Origin: Pimelobacter simplex
GTDB lineage: Bacteria > Actinomycetota > Actinomycetes > Propionibacteriales > Nocardioidaceae
DNA: 64,000 nt
Reading direction: 5' to 3'
NCBI GenBank assembly: GCA_016803235.1
Contig: JADCLI010000019.1
Location: 1 to 64,000, forward strand
This document shows positions 20,883 to 29,018 of this stretch, one piece after another. The stretch's first letter is position 1. Every line of letters starts with the position of its first letter. The position numbers were made by a program, and so were the translations under genes. The notes under the pieces were generated by a model. That model did no database searches and had not been told where the DNA came from. It worked only from the letters and a program-made list of their open reading frames with translations.

Positions 20883-21734
20883 ATGCACACCATGAAGAAG
20901 CTCGCCGCAGCCACGGTCAGCACCGCGGTGGTCACCCTCGGACTCGTGGTCGGGGTCGGCGTGGCCCCGGCCCGGGCCGATCAGACCGGGACCCAGACCA
21001 CCACCGTCGACCTCGGTGACCTCGACGCTGCGGGCAACGGCGTGTTCAACCAGTTCGACCCGGCGCTGGGCACGCTGACCTCCGTGCAGCTCACGGCGGA
21101 GGTGACCATGGACTTCCAGGTCTGCGTCACCAACCTCAGCGAGGGCGCGACGACCGTCAACAGTGGTACGGCGACGGGGAAGTCGAGCATCTCCTTCGCC
21201 GGGGGTGTGGTCGCCCAGGCCGACGGGGCGCTCTCGGTGCCCGCGGTCGACCTGCAGCCCAACACGGGCACGGACGGCTGCGACGCCTGGCAGCTCGCGG
21301 GCGGCGACCCCGCCTCCCAGCCGGCTGGGGCCAACAGCCGGATGACGGCCGGTGCGCAGACCGACCAGTGGTCGGCGACGCTGACCCAGCCGGCCCAGCT
21401 GACGCCGTACATCGGGAAGGGGACCGTCGGCTTCAGCTACACCTCGTCGTCGGCGTCGAACCTGGCGCAGCCGGCGGAGTGGACCCTGGTCTTCCTGGCC
21501 GGAGGCTCCGGGCGGCTGAGCGTGACCTACACCTACACGCCGGGCGAGGTCGCCGGCGTCTGCGAGGCGGGCGACAAGTCCGCCGGATGTGACGACGGGG
21601 AGGCCGCGGGCCAGGTCGACAGCGCCGGTCTCCCGGACACCGGCGGGCCGGCAGGCTGGCTGCTCCTCGTCGGTGCGGGGCTGGTGCTCGCCGGCTCCGG
21701 ACTGGTCATGGTGAGGCGACCCCACTCCGCCTGA
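20883..21734 (+). CDS. LPXTG-anchored surface protein, choice-of-anchor E-like
   Basis: The product has 283 residues. A signal peptide (ending near ARA-DQTG, about residue 33) precedes a beta-rich domain that resembles the choice-of-anchor E family (FDPALGTLTSVQLTAEV, then a C-terminal SVTYTYTPGE). The C-terminus has a complete sortase signal: LPDTG, a hydrophobic helix and the charged tail MVRRPHSA. It is therefore expected to be covalently attached to peptidoglycan. No sortase gene lies in the window. It follows the repeat protein by 5 bases; both share the TYTYT motif, so they probably work together at the cell surface. Confidence 0.82.
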   Translation: MHTMKKLAAATVSTAVVTLGLVVGVGVAPARADQTGTQTTTVDLGDLDAAGNGVFNQFDPALGTLTSVQLTAEVTMDFQVCVTNLSEGATTVNSGTATGKSSISFAGGVVAQADGALSVPAVDLQPNTGTDGCDAWQLAGGDPASQPAGANSRMTAGAQTDQWSATLTQPAQLTPYIGKGTVGFSYTSSSASNLAQPAEWTLVFLAGGSGRLSVTYTYTPGEVAGVCEAGDKSAGCDDGEAAGQVDSAGLPDTGGPAGWLLLVGAGLVLAGSGLVMVRRPHSA

Positions 21735-21868
21735 CCATGGTCGGGTGCCCCGGTTCGATCGTCCTGCGGGGGGCGACCGGGGCCCTGACGCACCCGGGCA
21801 CGCTCCCGGGGTCCGCTCCGTCGCGGCGACCGCGACGGAGCGGACGACGCGCGTGTCACGATGGACCG

Positions 21869-22498
21869 GTGACGAAGAGCGCGCGACGGTACGGCGGCCG
21901 CGCGGCCGGGGAACGGGTCGCCGAGCGCCGGGAGCGGCTGCTGGAGGCGGGCCTGGAGGTGATGGGCACGCGCGGCGTCGCGGGCGCGACCGTGCGTGGC
22001 GTCGCGGAGGAGTCCGGGCTGGCGGCGCGGTACTTCTACGAGAGCTTCCCGAGCATCGAGGCGCTCCAGCTGGCCGTCTTCGAGCAGATCGCCGGCGAGG
22101 CCGCCGTCCGCTCGGTCGGCGCGCTCGCGACGGCCCCCGACGATGCCGCGGCCCGGACCCGCGCGGTGCTGGCCGAGATGGTCGACCTGTTCCTGGAGGA
22201 TCCCCGCAAGGGCCGGATCGCGCTGCTGGAGTCGATCACCTCGCCGGTGCTCGGGCCGCGGGTGCTGGAGGAGTCCCGCCGGTTCGCGGGGATGCTCGCC
22301 GCCACCTCGTCCTCCGGCGACCCGGCCCAGCCCGCCGAGGGACTGCCGGTGGAGGTGCGGCTGCGGGCGCAGTTCCTCATCGGCGGCGTCGCCCACACCC
22401 TCGGCGCCGCCCTGCAGGGCGACCTCGAGGTCGAGCGGGACCGGCTCGTCGACGTCCTGGTCGAGCTGTTCCTCAGCGCGGCGGCCGTCGGGCCGTGA
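21869..22498 (+). CDS. TetR-family transcriptional regulator
   Basis: The product has 209 residues from the GTG at 21869. The N-terminal helix-turn-helix reads RRERLLEAGLEVMGTRG...ATVRGVAEESGLAARYFYESFPSIEAL, the classic TetR form. A ligand-binding helical domain follows. The stop is 3 bases from the stop of the convergent LLM oxidoreductase gene, which may be its target or unrelated. No effector is inferable. Confidence 0.88.
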   Translation: MTKSARRYGGRAAGERVAERRERLLEAGLEVMGTRGVAGATVRGVAEESGLAARYFYESFPSIEALQLAVFEQIAGEAAVRSVGALATAPDDAAARTRAVLAEMVDLFLEDPRKGRIALLESITSPVLGPRVLEESRRFAGMLAATSSSGDPAQPAEGLPVEVRLRAQFLIGGVAHTLGAALQGDLEVERDRLVDVLVELFLSAAAVGP

Positions 22499-22501
22499 CG
22501 C

Positions 22502-23554
22502 TCAGACGGTGACCGGGGCGTCCGCGAGCAGCTCGCGGACCCGCGGCACGACCTGGGTGCCGTAGAGCTCGATGCTGCGCATCAGCTGGTCGTGCGGCAT
22601 CGCGCCGTTGCTGTACTTCAGGTCGAAGCGTTGGATCCCGAGCGCCCGGACGGCGTCGGCGATCTTGCGCGCGACGGTCTCGGGCGAGCCGACGAAGAGC
22701 GCGCCGTGGTCGACCTCGGCGTCGTACTGCGCGCGGGTGGCCGGCCCCCAGCCGCGCTCGGCGCCGATCCGGTTGCGGCTCTCGGTGAAGTGCGGGTACA
22801 GGCCCTCGCGAGCCTCGTCGTCGGTGTCCGCGACGAAGCCGGGGGAGTGCACGGCGATCGGCAGTGCGGGCCGGTCGAGCTCCTGGAGGGCGCGGCGGTA
22901 GAGGTCGGTGAACGGCGCGAACCGGGCCGGCTCGCCGCCGATGATCGCGATGGTCAGCGGGAAGCCGTAGCGAGCGGCGCGGACGACGGACTCGGGCGAG
23001 CCGCCGACGCCGATCCACGTGGGGATGGTGCCGCGCTCGGTGTGGGGGAAGACCCGTGCGTCGCGCAGGGCCGGGCGGTGGGCGCCCCGGTCCCAGGTGA
23101 CGGCCTGCTCGCCCTGGAGGGCGGCCCAGAGGTCGACCTTCTCGCTGAAGAGCTGGTCGTAGTCGGCCAGGTCGTAGCCGAACAGCGGGAACGACTCGGT
23201 GAACGAGCCGCGGCCCAGGGTGATCTCGGCGCGGCCCCCCGACAGCGCGTCGAGGGTCGCGAACCGCTCGTAGAGGCGGACCGGGTCGTCGGAGCTGAGC
23301 ACCGTGACCGCCGTGCCGAGCGCGATCCGCTCGGTGCGCGCCGCGATCGCCGCCAGCACCATCTCGGGGCTGGTGACGGCGAAGTCCGCGCGGTGGTGCT
23401 CACCGATGTTGAACACCTCGACGCCCACCTGCTCGGCGAGCACGCCCTGCTCGACGATGTTGCGGATCACCTGCGGGTGGCCCAGCGGATCGCCGGTGGC
23501 CGGGTCCAGGGTGACGTCGCCGAAGGTGTCGAGGCCGAAGACCAGGTCGGTCAC
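22502..23554 (-). CDS. LLM-class flavin-dependent oxidoreductase
   Basis: The product has 350 residues. The luciferase-like monooxygenase family is recognised from FGLDTFGD, EQVGVEVFNIGEHHRADF, ARTERIALGTAVTVLSSDDP, GRAEITLGRGSF and IPTWIGVGGSPESVVRAARYG. It would bind FMN and act on an unknown substrate, possibly with a partner flavin reductase; F420 use is less likely for this subgroup. The GTG start overlaps the thioredoxin stop by 4 bases (GTGA), a coupling that suggests shared regulation or a redox link. Confidence 0.9.
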   Translation of the reverse strand: MTDLVFGLDTFGDVTLDPATGDPLGHPQVIRNIVEQGVLAEQVGVEVFNIGEHHRADFAVTSPEMVLAAIAARTERIALGTAVTVLSSDDPVRLYERFATLDALSGGRAEITLGRGSFTESFPLFGYDLADYDQLFSEKVDLWAALQGEQAVTWDRGAHRPALRDARVFPHTERGTIPTWIGVGGSPESVVRAARYGFPLTIAIIGGEPARFAPFTDLYRRALQELDRPALPIAVHSPGFVADTDDEAREGLYPHFTESRNRIGAERGWGPATRAQYDAEVDHGALFVGSPETVARKIADAVRALGIQRFDLKYSNGAMPHDQLMRSIELYGTQVVPRVRELLADAPVTV

Positions 23555-23901
23555 TGCTCGGCCGCCTTCGCGGCGTCGACGTCGAAGTCGCGCACGGCCG
23601 CGATGACCTGGGCCAGCGCGGGCGCCGGCAGCGCACCGGCCTGCGAGAACACCAGCGCGCCCTTCTTGAACGCCATCAGCGTCGGGATCGAGGTGACCCG
23701 CGCGGCCGCCGCGAGCTGCTGCTCCTCCTCGGTGTTCACCGAGCCGAACACGAGGTCGCCGTGCTCCTCCGAGGCCGCCTCGTAGATCGGGGCGAAGTTG
23801 CGGCACGGGCCGCACCACGACGCCCAGAAGTCGACGAACACGATGTCGTTGTCGAGCACCGTCTGCTCGAAGTTGCCGGCGGTGAGGTCGATGGTGGGCA
23901 T
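23551..23901 (-). CDS. Thioredoxin
   Basis: The product has 116 residues from the ATG at 23901 (GAGG 6 bases upstream; the ATG at 23907 adds two residues). The active site WCGPC is intact in FVDFWASWCGPC, with the cis-Pro in TSIPTLMAFKKG. It is a typical cytoplasmic thioredoxin that reduces protein disulfides. It overlaps the downstream LLM oxidoreductase by 4 bases. It is probably a secondary thioredoxin, since no thioredoxin reductase is adjacent. Confidence 0.92.
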   Translation of the reverse strand: MPTIDLTAGNFEQTVLDNDIVFVDFWASWCGPCRNFAPIYEAASEEHGDLVFGSVNTEEEQQLAAAARVTSIPTLMAFKKGALVFSQAGALPAPALAQVIAAVRDFDVDAAKAAEQ

Positions 23902-23909
23902 GTCCATCC

Positions 23910-24695
23910 TCAACGCCTGGCGATCGGAATTGTTCCCCGGTTGCGGTCGACGCCGCCCCTGACCCCGGGCACGGAGCCGCGGTCGTCGTACTGCCACACG
24001 GCCCAGTCGCGGGCCGGCGGCCGGTCACCGAGGCGGCGTACCCACTGCGGGTGGCCGGCCAGGTCCGGTGCGAACCCGAACCGCTCCTCGAAGTCGGGGT
24101 AGAGGTAGACGAGGGTGGTCGTGCCGAGGCGTTCGTCGACCGTGCGCAAGAAGGCCCGCACCTGCGCGAGGAGGCTCGCGCGGGGCGGTGGCTTGGCACA
24201 GCTGCCGGCGAGCTCCAGGTCGAGCGCGGGTGGCGCCAGCCGGGTCGTCCCGCCCGGCTGGTCGCCGAGCACGTCGAGGAAGTGCTCCGCCTGCGCGGCG
24301 CCGTCGCTGCACAGCTGGAAGTAGTGGTAGCCGGCGACCGCCACCCCCGCGCGCACGGCGGCGGCCCGGTGCGCCGCGAAGCGCGGGTCGGTGAACCCGG
24401 TGCCCTCCGTGGCCTTGAGGTAGGCGAACCGGATCCCGGCCGCCGCGACCAGCCCCCAGTCGATCGGGCCCTGGTGGTGCGAGGCGTCGATGCCCTCGAC
24501 GAGGGCGGGCTGGGGCGCGGGGGTCGGCCCGGCCGTCGGCGTGGGCGTTGTGTGGGGGCTCGAGGGCGGCGTCGAGGGCGGCGTCGAGGTTGCAGGCGGG
24601 GACGGGCGCGAGGGCGCTGGGTCGGGCCCGGCTCCCGGCGTACCGCCGCAGCCGGCCAGCACCAGCACCGCCACGACCGTGGCCAGTCTCCTCAC
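23910..24695 (-). CDS. GH25 lysozyme-like lipoprotein
   Basis: The product has 261 residues from the GTG at 24695. The lipobox VLAGC near residue 15 predicts a membrane-anchored lipoprotein. A Pro/Ser/Thr-rich linker of about 45 residues follows. The GH25 domain is clear: GIDASHHQGPIDW, FAYLKATEGTGFTDP, AGYHYF and the acidic pair in ALDLE. Such enzymes cleave N-acetylmuramyl-glucosamine bonds in peptidoglycan. The gene is followed 8 bases later by thioredoxin and is divergent, 42 bases away, from the small secreted protein. Confidence 0.87.
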   Translation of the reverse strand: MRRLATVVAVLVLAGCGGTPGAGPDPAPSRPSPPATSTPPSTPPSSPHTTPTPTAGPTPAPQPALVEGIDASHHQGPIDWGLVAAAGIRFAYLKATEGTGFTDPRFAAHRAAAVRAGVAVAGYHYFQLCSDGAAQAEHFLDVLGDQPGGTTRLAPPALDLELAGSCAKPPPRASLLAQVRAFLRTVDERLGTTTLVYLYPDFEERFGFAPDLAGHPQWVRRLGDRPPARDWAVWQYDDRGSVPGVRGGVDRNRGTIPIARR

Positions 24696-24737
24696 GCGTC
24701 CAGCCAACCACGTGCCGCGGCGACGTATCGTCGACCC

Positions 24738-25253
24738 ATGCGCACGCTGCTGATCTCGCTCGTGACCGTCCTCGCCGGTGTGCTCGCGCTGCCGGCCCCG
24801 GCGGGTGCCGCCGTGAAGGTGATCGACGACGGCCCCGATCCGTCGCTGCCCGCGCAGATGGACATCCTGCGCGTGAAGATCGACAACCGGACCGACCGCG
24901 TGGTGCTGAAGCTGACCTTCCGCGACCTCGTGGAGACCCGCAAGGCGCAGACGAAGGTGTTCATCGGGACCCAGCCGGGCACCGAGACCGGCTTCATCGC
25001 CTACGCCAGCCACCGTCCCGGCACCGCCCCGGTCACCCAGCTGTGGGAGCCGACCGACCAGGAGTTCGGCGGGGTGCCGGTCGAGTGCTCCGGGATCCGC
25101 GGGAAGTGGCGCTTCGACGTCGACCGGGTCCGCATCGTCGTGCCCCAGGCGTGCCTGGACAGCACCGCGGCCCGCTACCGGTTCAAGGCAGTGGCCGGCT
25201 TCTACAAGCTCAAGGGCGACTGGACCGAGTTCCGCGGCGTCAAGCGCGGCTGA
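24738..25253 (+). CDS. Small secreted protein of unknown function
   Basis: The product has 171 residues. A signal peptide ends near AGA-AVKVI (about residue 25). The mature part, about 145 residues, has beta-sheet-like stretches (DILRVKIDNRTDRVVLKLTF, TKVFIGTQPG, KWRFDVDRVRIVVPQACL) and two cysteines, C114 region and C139 region, that could pair. I do not recognise a family. It is divergent from the GH25 lipoprotein with a shared 42-base spacer, so a cell-envelope role is plausible. Confidence 0.7.
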   Translation: MRTLLISLVTVLAGVLALPAPAGAAVKVIDDGPDPSLPAQMDILRVKIDNRTDRVVLKLTFRDLVETRKAQTKVFIGTQPGTETGFIAYASHRPGTAPVTQLWEPTDQEFGGVPVECSGIRGKWRFDVDRVRIVVPQACLDSTAARYRFKAVAGFYKLKGDWTEFRGVKRG

Positions 25254-25291
25254 CCTCTCCGCCCGACCGGGTGCCCCGATAGCCTCCTCCC

Positions 25292-25849
25292 ATGGAGACC
25301 GCGCGGACCACCCACGTCCTGGTGGACGGGGAGAACATCGACGCCACCCTCGGCACGTCGATCCTCGGTCGGCGGCCCCGGCCCGAGGAGCGTCCGCGAT
25401 GGGAGCGGCTGCTGCAGTTCGTGGAGCGGCAGTGGGGGCAGCCGACCAACGGGCTGTTCTTCCTGGCGGCCAACAGCGAGCTGCCGATGTCGTTCGTGCA
25501 GGCGCTGCTGGCCATCGGGTACCGCCCGATCCCGCTGTCCGGCGGTGCGAACCAGAAGGTCGTCGACATCGCCATCCAGCGCACGCTGGAGGAGCTGAAG
25601 AGCCGCGAGGCCGACGTCGTCCTGGTCAGCAACGACGGCGACTTCGTCGAGCAGGTCGAGAACGTCCTCGACGGTCGCCGGGTCGGGTTGGTCGGGTTCA
25701 CCGAGTTCCGCAACAGCGCCTTCTCGCAGCTGACGCCGCGCGGCCTGGAGTTCTTCGACCTCGAGTACGACGTCAACGCCTTCAACGAGCGGCTGCCGCG
25801 GGTCCGGATCATCCCGATCGACGAGTTCGACCCGACCCAGTTCCTCTGA
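25292..25849 (+). CDS. NYN-domain (PIN-like) protein
   Basis: The product has 185 residues. The NYN/LabA fold is indicated by HVLVDGENIDATLG at the N-terminus and EADVVLVSNDGDFVEQVE in the middle, which hold the conserved acidic residues of the putative nuclease site, and by RVGLVGF. Proteins of this type are predicted Mg-dependent ribonucleases; the substrate is unknown. It stands alone between a secreted protein gene and an epimerase gene, with no antitoxin-like partner. Confidence 0.85.
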   Translation: METARTTHVLVDGENIDATLGTSILGRRPRPEERPRWERLLQFVERQWGQPTNGLFFLAANSELPMSFVQALLAIGYRPIPLSGGANQKVVDIAIQRTLEELKSREADVVLVSNDGDFVEQVENVLDGRRVGLVGFTEFRNSAFSQLTPRGLEFFDLEYDVNAFNERLPRVRIIPIDEFDPTQFL

Positions 25850-25913
25850 GCCCCGATTCCCCGATGGGTCTGGGGTCCGGGGGCCGCAGCCACCCGCAGG
25901 GCATGCTGTCGGC

Positions 25914-26882
25914 ATGAGGCTCCTGGTTCTCGGCGGCACCCAGTTCCTGTCCCGTGCGGTGGCGGCGGAGGCGGTCGGCCGCGGCCACACCGTGGTGTGC
26001 GCCAACCGCGGTCAGTCCGGCACCGTGCCCCCGGGCGTGACGACGGTGCGCTGGGACCGGGCGGAGGAGCCGCCCGAGCAGCTCACCGACGGGGAGCCGT
26101 ACGACGCCGTGGTCGACGTGTCGCGGACTCCCTCCCACGTGCGGCGAGCTCTCGCCGCCGTACCCGACGCGCACTGGGTGTTCGTCTCCACCATCTCGGT
26201 CTACGCCGACGACGCCGACCCGGCCGGCCCCGGGGCGGGCGCCCTCAAGGACGCGATCACCGAGGACCTCGACCCGATGGCGAGCGTCGAGACCTACGGC
26301 GGGATGAAGGTCGCCTGCGAGCAGCTCGTCCTCGACGCCCACCCGCAGGCCGCCGTCGTCCGACCGGGCCTGATCGTCGGGCCCGGCGACCCGAGCGGCC
26401 GGTTCGCGTACTGGGCGCGCCGCTCCGCCGGGACCGGCGAGGTGCTCGCCCCCGGCGACCCGGCGGACCTGGTGCAGGTGGTCGACGTCCGCGACCTCGC
26501 GACCTGGATCGTGACGCTCGCCGAGGACCGCACCGGTGGCACGTACGACGCGGTCGGGCCCGCGCAGCCGATCGCCGAGCTGCTCGCGGCGGCCCTGCCC
26601 GACGCGGACCTGGTCTGGGTCGACCAGGACTTCCTCGAGGCCGAGGGGGTCGAGCCGTGGTCCGGGCCCGAGAGCATCCCGCTCTGGCTGCCCCGCCCGG
26701 CGTACGACGGCATGCTCGCCCACGACGCCGCGCCGGCCCTGGCCGCCGGCCTCGAGGCGCGGCCGGTCGGCGCCACGACCCGCGACACCCGGGCCTGGCT
26801 GGAGGCCGATCCTGCGGCGCGGATCACGGGGATCACGACCGAGCGGGAGGCCGACCTGCTGGCCCGCTGGCGGGCTCGCTAG
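25914..26882 (+). CDS. NAD(P)-dependent epimerase/dehydratase-like protein
   Basis: The product has 322 residues. The N-terminal Rossmann motif is MRLLVLGGTQFLSRAVA, of the extended SDR type. YGGMKVACEQ holds the Tyr-x3-Lys-like catalytic pair (YGGMK), preceded by WVFVSTISVYADD. It is likely an NAD(P)-binding epimerase or reductase acting on a nucleotide sugar or similar compound. The TAG stop is the first arm of the long inverted repeat 26880-27045. Confidence 0.85.
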   Translation: MRLLVLGGTQFLSRAVAAEAVGRGHTVVCANRGQSGTVPPGVTTVRWDRAEEPPEQLTDGEPYDAVVDVSRTPSHVRRALAAVPDAHWVFVSTISVYADDADPAGPGAGALKDAITEDLDPMASVETYGGMKVACEQLVLDAHPQAAVVRPGLIVGPGDPSGRFAYWARRSAGTGEVLAPGDPADLVQVVDVRDLATWIVTLAEDRTGGTYDAVGPAQPIAELLAAALPDADLVWVDQDFLEAEGVEPWSGPESIPLWLPRPAYDGMLAHDAAPALAAGLEARPVGATTRDTRAWLEADPAARITGITTEREADLLARWRAR

Positions 26883-27045
26883 TGGTCATCTCCGGAAGTT
26901 GTTCGGGGGTGGCCCGTACTCCGAGTGCGTGCATCGCAAGGCGCAGGCGCGAAGCCATACCGGGTTGTCTCGCGAGCGTCTGCAACGCCGCGAGGTGCGT
27001 GCTCGGGGTGCGGGACACCCGGAGAACTTCCGGAGATGACCACTA
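26880..27045. repeat. 166-base fold-back (MITE-like) element
   Basis: Perfect 21-base inverted ends (26880-26900 and 27025-27045, TAGTGGTCATC...GATGACCACTA) enclose 124 bases. The interior is also an imperfect palindrome: GGGTGGCCCGTACTCCGAG on the left matches the complement of the right side around 27001-27020 at most positions. There is no coding sequence of its own. A partial copy of one end is found at 30265-30291, so the end is repeated in the genome. Its left end supplies the stop codon of the epimerase gene and its right end the ATG of the exonuclease III gene. Confidence 0.85.
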
Positions 27046-27929
27046 ACGTCGCGCCGGTGCTGAGAGTCGCCACCGTCAACATCAACGGCATCCGCGCTGC
27101 CCACCGTCGCGGCTTCGGTGACTGGCTCGCGATGCGCGGCTGCGACGTCGTCACCCTGCAGGAGGTGCGCTGCCCGGTCGACGCGCTCCCGGAGAAGGCG
27201 TTCGGCGACTACGAGGTGGCCTACGACGCGGGCGAGCTCGCCGGGCGCAACGGGGTCGCCGTGCTGACCCGCGAGCCGGCCGCCGCGGTGCGGTCCTGGT
27301 CGGTCCCGGACCCGGACCGTCCGCTCCCGCGGGCGCTGCGGACCCACGCGACGGAGGGACGCTACGTGGAGGTCGACCTGGCCGACGTCCCCCTGACCGT
27401 CGCCAGCCTCTACCTCCCCAAGGGCGGGCTCCCGGCGCACCTGCAAGACCCCAAGCGGATGCGGGAGGCGCCCGACGGCGGGGCGAAGTACGCCCGGAAG
27501 ATGGCGTTCATGGCCGGCTTCGCCCGCCACCTCGCCGCCTCGCGCAAGGCGGCGGCCGCCGCGGGACGCGAGTTCCTGCTGACGGGCGACCTCAACGTGG
27601 CCCACGAGAAGCTCGACGTCGCGGCCTACAAGCGCAGCAACCAGACGGAGGGCTTCCTGCCCGAGGAGCGGGCCTGGCTCGCCGCGCAGCTCTCGCCGCG
27701 CACCCTGGTCGACGTCGTCCGTCGGCTGCACCCGGACGTGCCCGGACCGTACTCGTGGTGGAGCTGGCTCGGCCGGGCCTACGACGAGGACCGCGGGTGG
27801 CGGATCGACTACCACCTCGCGACTCCTGCGCTGGCGCGGACGGCGGTCGCGGCCGTCGTGGACCGCCACCACCTCGGGGTCCGGATGAGCGACCACGCGC
27901 CGGTGGTCGTCGACTACGAGTTCGGCTGA
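27036..27929 (+). CDS. xth: Exodeoxyribonuclease III-type AP endonuclease
   Basis: The product has 297 residues from the ATG at 27036, which lies inside the right arm of the inverted repeat; a GTG at 27057 is an alternative that fits the usual ExoIII start. Key motifs are present: VATVNINGIRAA, LQEVR (metal-binding Glu), GDLNVAHEKLD (Asp and Asn) and MSDHAPVVVDYEF (Asp-His pair). The enzyme cleaves DNA at abasic sites and removes 3' blocks in base-excision repair. Confidence 0.92.
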   Translation: MTTNVAPVLRVATVNINGIRAAHRRGFGDWLAMRGCDVVTLQEVRCPVDALPEKAFGDYEVAYDAGELAGRNGVAVLTREPAAAVRSWSVPDPDRPLPRALRTHATEGRYVEVDLADVPLTVASLYLPKGGLPAHLQDPKRMREAPDGGAKYARKMAFMAGFARHLAASRKAAAAAGREFLLTGDLNVAHEKLDVAAYKRSNQTEGFLPEERAWLAAQLSPRTLVDVVRRLHPDVPGPYSWWSWLGRAYDEDRGWRIDYHLATPALARTAVAAVVDRHHLGVRMSDHAPVVVDYEFG

Positions 27930-27932
27930 GCG

Positions 27933-28862
27933 CTACCTCCAGGCCCGGACCCAGTCGACCACCATGGTCGCGGTCCGCGGGGAGGTCGCCGTGCGAGCCG
28001 CCGACCCGGTGCCCCAGATCTGGGTGAGGACGATGTAGAACGGCTTGTCGAAGGGCGCCGGCGGACGCACGTTGGTCGGCGTCCACGCGTGCGACCAGCA
28101 GAGCTGGTCGTCGTAGGAGAAGCGCATGATCGTCGGCGTCCACTCGACGGTGTAGGTGTGGAAGCCCGTGCTGGCCGTGGGCCCGGGGCAGGTGCGGCCG
28201 GTGCTCCTCGCCCGCTCCTCGCCGAAGTAGTGCAGGGACGGGTACACGTGGCTCGGGTCGTTGCCGAACCACTCGGCGATGTCGACCTCCCCCGACAGCG
28301 GCCACCGGCCGTAGGTCTGGACCTGCGGGTAGAGCCAGAACGCCGCGTGGCCGCCGGTCGACGGCGAGAAGCGGACCCGCGCGGAGAAGCGGCCGTGGGT
28401 CTGGGTGAACCGGGAGATGGTCGCGACGGTCGACACCTCCGAGTTGGTCGGGAACGGCGCATAGGGGCTCTGGCACACGAACAGCTGGTCGCGGATGGTG
28501 GCGGTCAGGCGCAGGCTCCCACCGCCGACGGCGATGGTCCGGCTGTTGTCCAGGTAGCACCCGCCCTGGCCGGTGAACACGCCGGTCAGCTTGGTGTCCT
28601 GGGCCATCCAGCGGGTGCGGTCCAGCGTGGTGCCGTCGAACTCGTCGTGGAAGGTGCAGGCGTAGTACGACCCGTCCGCACGCAGCGGGCGGGTGCCGCA
28701 GGCGTCCACCGGGTCGGCGACCTGCCGGACGGGGTGCGGCGTACCGCCCTGTGCTCGTGCGGCGGGTGCCGCGGGTGCGGGCTGCAACCCGGCTGCGAGT
28801 GCCGCCAGCGCCGCGACGGCGGCGATGCGGCGCGCGTGAACGCGCTTCCCCATGCTGCTCAA
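27933..28862 (-). CDS. Secreted GH16 glycoside hydrolase (copy 1)
   Basis: The product has 309 residues with a TTG start at 28862 (GAGGAG about 8 bases upstream; the ATG at 28853 is an alternative). A signal peptide ends near ARA-QGG (about residue 37). The GH16 fold is clear: CTFHDEFDG, and the catalytic motif SGEVDIAEW with Glu192 as nucleophile and Glu197 as acid/base. GH16 enzymes cleave beta-1,3/1,4-glucans, agar or related glycans; the exact substrate is not readable. It forms a tandem pair with copy 2 on the same strand, and is convergent with the exonuclease gene. Confidence 0.9.
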   Translation of the reverse strand: MSSMGKRVHARRIAAVAALAALAAGLQPAPAAPAARAQGGTPHPVRQVADPVDACGTRPLRADGSYYACTFHDEFDGTTLDRTRWMAQDTKLTGVFTGQGGCYLDNSRTIAVGGGSLRLTATIRDQLFVCQSPYAPFPTNSEVSTVATISRFTQTHGRFSARVRFSPSTGGHAAFWLYPQVQTYGRWPLSGEVDIAEWFGNDPSHVYPSLHYFGEERARSTGRTCPGPTASTGFHTYTVEWTPTIMRFSYDDQLCWSHAWTPTNVRPPAPFDKPFYIVLTQIWGTGSAARTATSPRTATMVVDWVRAWR

Positions 28863-29018
28863 GACCCTCTCCTCGGGAGCTGTGAAGGTGAGGGGGGTCG
28901 GGCACCGAGAGTGCTACGAGGCTAGGGGTGGACGGGCCCGTCGAGTGGAGGCGGACCTGCTTTTCCCGAGGATTGGGGAGGTTCCTCCACAGGCGCGGGG
29001 ACCGCCCGGCCCGGTGGG

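Noticed and set aside
25292..25849. NYN-domain protein as a toxin of a toxin-antitoxin pair
   Set aside because: No small antitoxin-like frame lies directly before or after it with coupling, and NYN proteins are common single genes.
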